A stretch of DNA of 8,801 bases, taken from assembly GCA_016840965.1 (NCBI GenBank), contig JAEORI010000021.1:1-8801 (forward strand), read 5' to 3'. How positions within the stretch are numbered: the first letter of the stretch is position 1; the number at the start of each line of letters is the position of its first letter. Made by a program: the position numbers and the translations under genes. This document shows, in pieces, positions 5,796-8,801 of this stretch. Source of the DNA: Candidatus Thorarchaeota archaeon (lineage in GTDB: Archaea; Asgardarchaeota; Thorarchaeia; Thorarchaeales; Thorarchaeaceae). Below the pieces are notes generated by a model. It ran no database searches, was not told where the DNA came from, and saw nothing but the letters and a program-made list of their open reading frames with translations.

Positions 5796-5827
5796 AAACC
5801 AAAGGTGGTCAAAGCCACCTGAGGTTT
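5796..5827. terminator. Hairpin between convergent rpl24e and ndk
   Basis: AAACC (5796-5800) pairs with GGTTT (5823-5827), and AGGTGG (5803-5808) with CCACCT (5815-5820), around a 6-nt loop, with a 2x2 internal loop AA/GA. It sits 19 nt after the rpl24e stop and 3 nt before the ndk stop on the opposite strand, so it can act in both directions. Pyrimidine/T-rich sequence follows on the plus side. The function as a bidirectional terminator or 3'-end stabiliser is inferred from position. Confidence 0.5.
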
Positions 5828-5830
5828 CCT

Positions 5831-6493
5831 CTATACCTTTTCTACTTCTTCTTTCACGAAATCAAAGATTGCTAAAGCCAGCGCATTGATATCTTCTGGA
5901 GATATTCCTCTCGAGTCTTTTCCCAGAAAGTGAATTAAAGACTGAAGAACATCATTCGAAATGTCGAGATTCTCAATCGCGTTTTTCACAACATTTCGAA
6001 TCTCCATTGTATAATCAGCATCGCCTGAGATGTATTGCTTGATGTACACTCTAGTCTGTTCTTCTGCACCAGAGGACTCTTCGAGACCTCCTTTACCAGT
6101 CCAAAGCTCAATCTCTTTTGTAGCAGTTTCTGGAGCATCAGAAGCATGTGCAATGTTTATTCCGGCCCAGATACCATACTTACCCCGAAGAGACGTGGGG
6201 TCAGCCTTTTGGACAAAGGTTGCACCGAGTGCGTCGCGAACTCCTTGAATTACATTATCACCTTCAAAAATCATGGACAGTACTGGAGCCGAAGATATGA
6301 AATCAACTAACCATGGAAAAAATGGTTTCTCTCTATGAACTCCATAGTGTAGCTTAGCTAATGATTTCGGGACCTTCATCTCGCGAAATGCGCATATTTT
6401 GTAGCCTCGATCTAGCAGGGCTTCTAGAACTAATGCGCTTACTCTTCGTCGTACTGTACCGTCTGGCTTAATTATTACTAACGAGCGTTCCAA
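5831..6493 (-). CDS. ndk: Nucleoside diphosphate kinase with a C-terminal extension, UUG start
   Basis: Transfers the gamma phosphate of ATP to nucleoside diphosphates through a phosphohistidine. Catalytic residues are present: K9 in IIKPDG, Y50 in KLHYGVH, R86 in GVRDALGAT, R103 in SLRGKYG, and N113/H116 in the signature NIAHASD, with E122 following. The core ends near residue 132. The family is usually ~135-155 residues, whereas this protein has 220, adding about 70-85 mostly helical, acidic residues that I do not recognise. The start is TTG, supported by AGGTGA 6 nt upstream. In many archaea ndk lies in line between rpl24e and infB; here it is in that place but on the opposite strand. A TATA candidate and a palindrome lie upstream. 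Confidence 0.95.
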   Translation of the reverse strand: MERSLVIIKPDGTVRRRVSALVLEALLDRGYKICAFREMKVPKSLAKLHYGVHREKPFFPWLVDFISSAPVLSMIFEGDNVIQGVRDALGATFVQKADPTSLRGKYGIWAGINIAHASDAPETATKEIELWTGKGGLEESSGAEEQTRVYIKQYISGDADYTMEIRNVVKNAIENLDISNDVLQSLIHFLGKDSRGISPEDINALALAIFDFVKEEVEKV

Positions 6494-6517
6494 ATTATTT
6501 CACCTATTGCTCTCCAG

Positions 6518-6536
6518 GATACATGAATTTTGTATC
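6518..6536. repeat. Perfect inverted repeat between ndk and infB
   Basis: GATACA (6518-6523) and TGTATC (6531-6536) form a perfect 6-bp inverted repeat with a 7-nt spacer, 24 bp upstream of the ndk start. It falls where an ndk transcript starting about 25 nt from the TATA candidate at 6561-6568 would begin. It could be a dimeric regulator site or a small leader hairpin; chance is also possible in A/T-rich DNA. Confidence 0.4.
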
Positions 6537-6560
6537 TACATCTTTCGCGGGAAAATGCAA

Positions 6561-6568
6561 GAATATAA
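6561..6568 (-). promoter_or_regulatory. Candidate TATA box for ndk
   Basis: On the minus strand, TTATATTC is preceded by an A-rich stretch (GAATGAAATG) that could serve as a BRE. It lies about 70 nt before the ndk start codon, predicting transcription from about 6538 and a leader of about 45 nt. Confidence 0.38.
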
Positions 6569-6610
6569 CACATTTCATTCGACGTACTTTGGTAAAAACG
6601 ACACTTTCAT

Positions 6611-6619
6611 AACTATAAC
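6611..6619 (+). promoter_or_regulatory. Candidate TATA box for infB
   Basis: AACTATAAC lies about 43 nt before the infB ATG. A start about 25 nt downstream would give a short leader that still contains the GAGGTG ribosome binding site (6646-6651). Weak match; the neighbouring AATATAAC at 6562 is an alternative on this strand. Confidence 0.32.
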
Positions 6620-6657
6620 TCGGTGTCCAACAGCCAATTCCTTGTGAGGTGCCAGCC

Positions 6658-8439
6658 ATGACAAGTAAAGCCAAGTTACGTTCTCCAATCGTCACTGTCT
6701 TGGGACATATTGATCATGGAAAGACCTCTTTGCTTGACAAGATGCGAGGAACAGGAGTTCAGGAGAGAGAGGTTGGTGGTATCACTCAGCACATTGGTGC
6801 TTCATTCTTTCCGACTGAAACAATCCTTTCGATTTGCGGAAATCTACTAAAAACTGTTAACACAGAACTGACTATTGATGGACTACTGTTTATTGACACA
6901 CCTGGTCATGAAGCATATCTTAACCTCAGAAGACGGGGTGGTGCAATAGCAGACATAGCAATTCTTGTAATTGACATCAATGAGGGCCCACTTACCCAGT
7001 CATACGAATCGCTCAAAATCTTACAATCCGGGAAGACTCCATTTCTTATTGCAGCAAATAAGCTTGACAAGGTTCCTGGCTGGCGAGAGAAGCCCGGGAT
7101 GACTCTTTTCGAGGCGATTAAGGCACAGAGTCAAACCGTGCAGAATGAGATTGATAGAAGACTCTATGAGATTGTTGGAGCTCTCTCTGCTAATAATATT
7201 CAATCAGAACGATTTGATCGTGTGAAAGACTTCAGAAAAACCGTAGCAATCGTCCCAACTAGTGCCAAGACAGGAGATGGAATTCCTGAGCTCCTGATGG
7301 TCCTCTCAGGGCTGACTCAGCAATATATGAAAGAGCGGTTGAGAATATCCGAAGGTCCTGCGAGAGGTGCCATTCTGGAGGTACGAGAAGAAACGGGATT
7401 AGGTATCACCCTAGACACAATAATTTACGAGGGCATTCTCAAGAAGACTGACACAGTAGTGATTGGTGGACTTGATGATGTAATTGTAGCTAAAATCAGA
7501 GCCTTGTTATTACCAAAGCCATTAGATGAGATTAGAGACCCGAAGGAGAAATTTACTCATGTAGACAAGGTTCATGCAGCAGCTGGTGTTAAAATTGTGT
7601 CACCAGATATAGAAGGAGCTGTTGCTGGTGCTCCAGTATATGCGGTTACAGACTTGGAGAATCTAGAAAAAATAAAGCAAAAAGTCAGAGATGAAGTCGG
7701 AGCAATACGAATTCAAACGGACAAGTCAGGAGTTGTTTTAAAGACAGATACATTGGGCTCCTTGGAGGCTGTGACTCGATTTTTGCAAGAACGAAAAGTT
7801 CCTGTGAGAGCTGCTGATGTGGGACCTATTGTAAAACGAGATGTCATCGAGGCTCAAGCATCTGGTGACACAGACCCTCTAAATGCTGTGGTTCTTGGGT
7901 TCAATGTCAAGTTCGCACCAGACATTGAAGATCTAGCTGCAGAGTTAGGTGTTGAGGTTTTCTTGAATCAGGTAATTTATCGACTCTATGATGAGTATAA
8001 TGCTTGGTTAATTGTGAAGAGAGAGCAGGCAAAAGCAGAGTCTCTTAGTTCCATCATTCGACCAGGAAAAATCGAGTTAATGCCGGATTATGTGTTTAGA
8101 CATAGCAATCCTGCTGTTGTTGGTGTTAGGGTTCATGGTATTATTAAACCAAGGACTGGATTGATCAATGAAGAGGGGAAGCGAGTTGGTACAATCCTTC
8201 AGATTCAGGACAGAAGCGTGAATATAGAAGAGGCTACAGATGGGATGGAGGTAGCTGTATCGATTCGAGGCCCTACAATTGGGCGACAGGTGAAGAATAC
8301 GGATGTTCTGTACACTGATGTTCCTGACAAACACATGATGGTAATCAGAAAGAAGTTCTTGGATGATCTTTCACCGTCAGAAAAGGATGTACTTGAAGAA
8401 CTGACCACTATTAAAAGAGCCAGCGGGGCTTTTGTTTGA
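6658..8439 (+). CDS. infB: Translation initiation factor aIF5B (IF2/eIF5B family)
   Basis: Ribosome-dependent GTPase that promotes subunit joining and initiator tRNA placement. I start at the ATG at 6658 (593 residues), 6 nt after GAGGTG; the frame also opens at a GTG at 6649 that overlaps this site. G1 GHIDHGKT (16-23), switch I GGITQHIGA (40-48, T43), G3 DTPGHEAYLNLRRRGG (80-95), G4 NKLDKVPGW (134-142) and a SAKTGDGI G5 block are all intact. They are followed by the IF2-type beta-barrel domain II, domain III and the C-terminal domain IV (SNPAVVGVRV... region and beyond). The length fits the archaeal/eukaryotic short form without the bacterial N-terminal domains. No intein interrupts it, unlike some archaeal homologues. 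Divergent from ndk, and followed 53 bp later by the SRP RNA. Confidence 0.97.
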   Translation: MTSKAKLRSPIVTVLGHIDHGKTSLLDKMRGTGVQEREVGGITQHIGASFFPTETILSICGNLLKTVNTELTIDGLLFIDTPGHEAYLNLRRRGGAIADIAILVIDINEGPLTQSYESLKILQSGKTPFLIAANKLDKVPGWREKPGMTLFEAIKAQSQTVQNEIDRRLYEIVGALSANNIQSERFDRVKDFRKTVAIVPTSAKTGDGIPELLMVLSGLTQQYMKERLRISEGPARGAILEVREETGLGITLDTIIYEGILKKTDTVVIGGLDDVIVAKIRALLLPKPLDEIRDPKEKFTHVDKVHAAAGVKIVSPDIEGAVAGAPVYAVTDLENLEKIKQKVRDEVGAIRIQTDKSGVVLKTDTLGSLEAVTRFLQERKVPVRAADVGPIVKRDVIEAQASGDTDPLNAVVLGFNVKFAPDIEDLAAELGVEVFLNQVIYRLYDEYNAWLIVKREQAKAESLSSIIRPGKIELMPDYVFRHSNPAVVGVRVHGIIKPRTGLINEEGKRVGTILQIQDRSVNIEEATDGMEVAVSIRGPTIGRQVKNTDVLYTDVPDKHMMVIRKKFLDDLSPSEKDVLEELTTIKRASGAFV

Positions 8440-8492
8440 ACATTGCTTCCCATTGACAACGTTTTTAGGCACTTCGGAGAAAATCACCGATG

Positions 8493-8801
8493 CAGCGGGC
8501 AGGATGGGCCGTTTGCCGCGGCTGAGACCACATGGCACTAGTGGCATCAGTAACCCCGTGGAGGATGAAACCCAACTGCGGAGAGTTTCGCTGTGGGACC
8601 ATGATTGGCAGTCTCTGGAGTCTGTCACGAACAAAGCAACATTCGTAGGTTTGTTGTGATTGTCTTAGACTTCCGAACTGGGTCAGGCCCTGGCGGGAAC
8701 AGCCCTAAGGATGAGTGGTGGAGCCCCAGAGGGCGCTGCCATGAGAAACGCAACGAGCTAACTCACTGTGGGAAGGACATTCAATACTTTGGGAGCCGCT
8801 G
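8493..8801 (+). ncRNA. Signal recognition particle (7S) RNA, archaeal type, 3' end at or just beyond the window edge
   Basis: RNA scaffold of the SRP, bound by SRP54 and SRP19. Helix 8 is plain: GAACUGGGUCAGG then CCC-UGGC-GGG then AACAGCCCUAAG (8675-8708). The rest nests around it. Helix 7 pairs GUC/GAC (8662-8670). Helix 6 pairs UCAC+AACAAA with UUUGUU+GUGA (8625-8659). Helix 5 includes CUCUGG/CCAGAG (8613-8618, 8726-8731), GGCAG/CUGCC (8607-8611, 8736-8740) and GUUUC/GAAAC (8585-8589, 8745-8749). The archaeal helix 1 joins the ends by CAGCGG (8493-8498) with CCGCUG (8796-8801). A 5' Alu-like domain has a CCAC/GUGG hairpin and AGUAAC (8549-8554), close to the UGUAAY motif. The first base and the exact 3' end are approximate. 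A T5 run at 8462-8466 may belong to infB termination or to a weak promoter. Confidence 0.92.

Noticed and set aside
8432..8659. 75-codon plus-strand frame, and minus-strand frames, over the SRP RNA region
   Set aside because: They overlap a well-supported structured RNA and the end of infB and resemble no family.
8493..8801. RNase P RNA as the identity of the terminal RNA gene
   Set aside because: The helix 8 motif, adjacent helices 6 and 7, and nested helix 5 pairings match SRP RNA; I could not find the conserved regions of RNase P RNA in order.
1..8801. CRISPR array, insertion sequence, phage or other mobile element, or defence system
   Set aside because: No direct repeat arrays, transposase or integrase frames were seen; the window is almost fully accounted for by housekeeping genes.

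Overview
The window is archaeal information-processing DNA. The evidence is archaeal/eukaryotic-type ribosomal proteins (eL18, eL8-family L7Ae, eS28, eL24), archaeal RNA polymerase subunits Rpo3 (RpoD) and Rpo10 (RpoN), aIF5B rather than only a bacterial IF2, a glycerol-1-phosphate dehydrogenase for archaeal lipid backbones, and an archaeal-type SRP RNA. The Arf/Ras-like small GTPase next to rpoD and the moderate base composition suggest an Asgard-type archaeon, possibly Thorarchaeia-like. That placement is an inference; no marker here proves it.

Layout. Minus strand, 3644 down to 1: a small GTPase, two U-tracts, a structured leader, then a tight operon rpoD - rpl18e - rplM - rpsI - rpoN - rpsB, followed by what may be the first codons of another gene cut by the window edge. 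Gaps between these genes are 1 to 13 nt, and most starts have a GGAGGT/GAGGT-type ribosome binding site about 8 nt upstream. Plus strand from 3840: egsA (G1PDH), then rpl7ae - rps28e - rpl24e with its own promoter. ndk lies on the minus strand, converging on rpl24e across a strong hairpin. infB (aIF5B) runs on the plus strand, divergent from ndk, and is followed by the SRP (7S) RNA gene, which reaches the end of the window.

How the genes work together: most products serve transcription and translation (RNAP assembly platform Rpo3, RNAP Rpo10, small- and large-subunit ribosomal proteins, subunit-joining factor aIF5B), NTP supply (Ndk) and protein targeting (SRP RNA). G1PDH starts membrane phospholipid synthesis.

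The most interesting signals are RNA structures. The rpl7ae leader carries a near-canonical box C/D kink-turn, the ligand of the L7Ae protein it precedes, and the ribosome binding site lies inside it. The rpoD leader on the minus strand folds into a long interrupted hairpin with tandem G-A pairs that also resembles a kink-turn. Together they suggest, as inference, that L7Ae may control its own operon and perhaps the rpoD ribosomal-protein/RNA-polymerase operon. The SRP RNA has unusual bases in its otherwise highly conserved helix 8, and Ndk has a long C-terminal extension.
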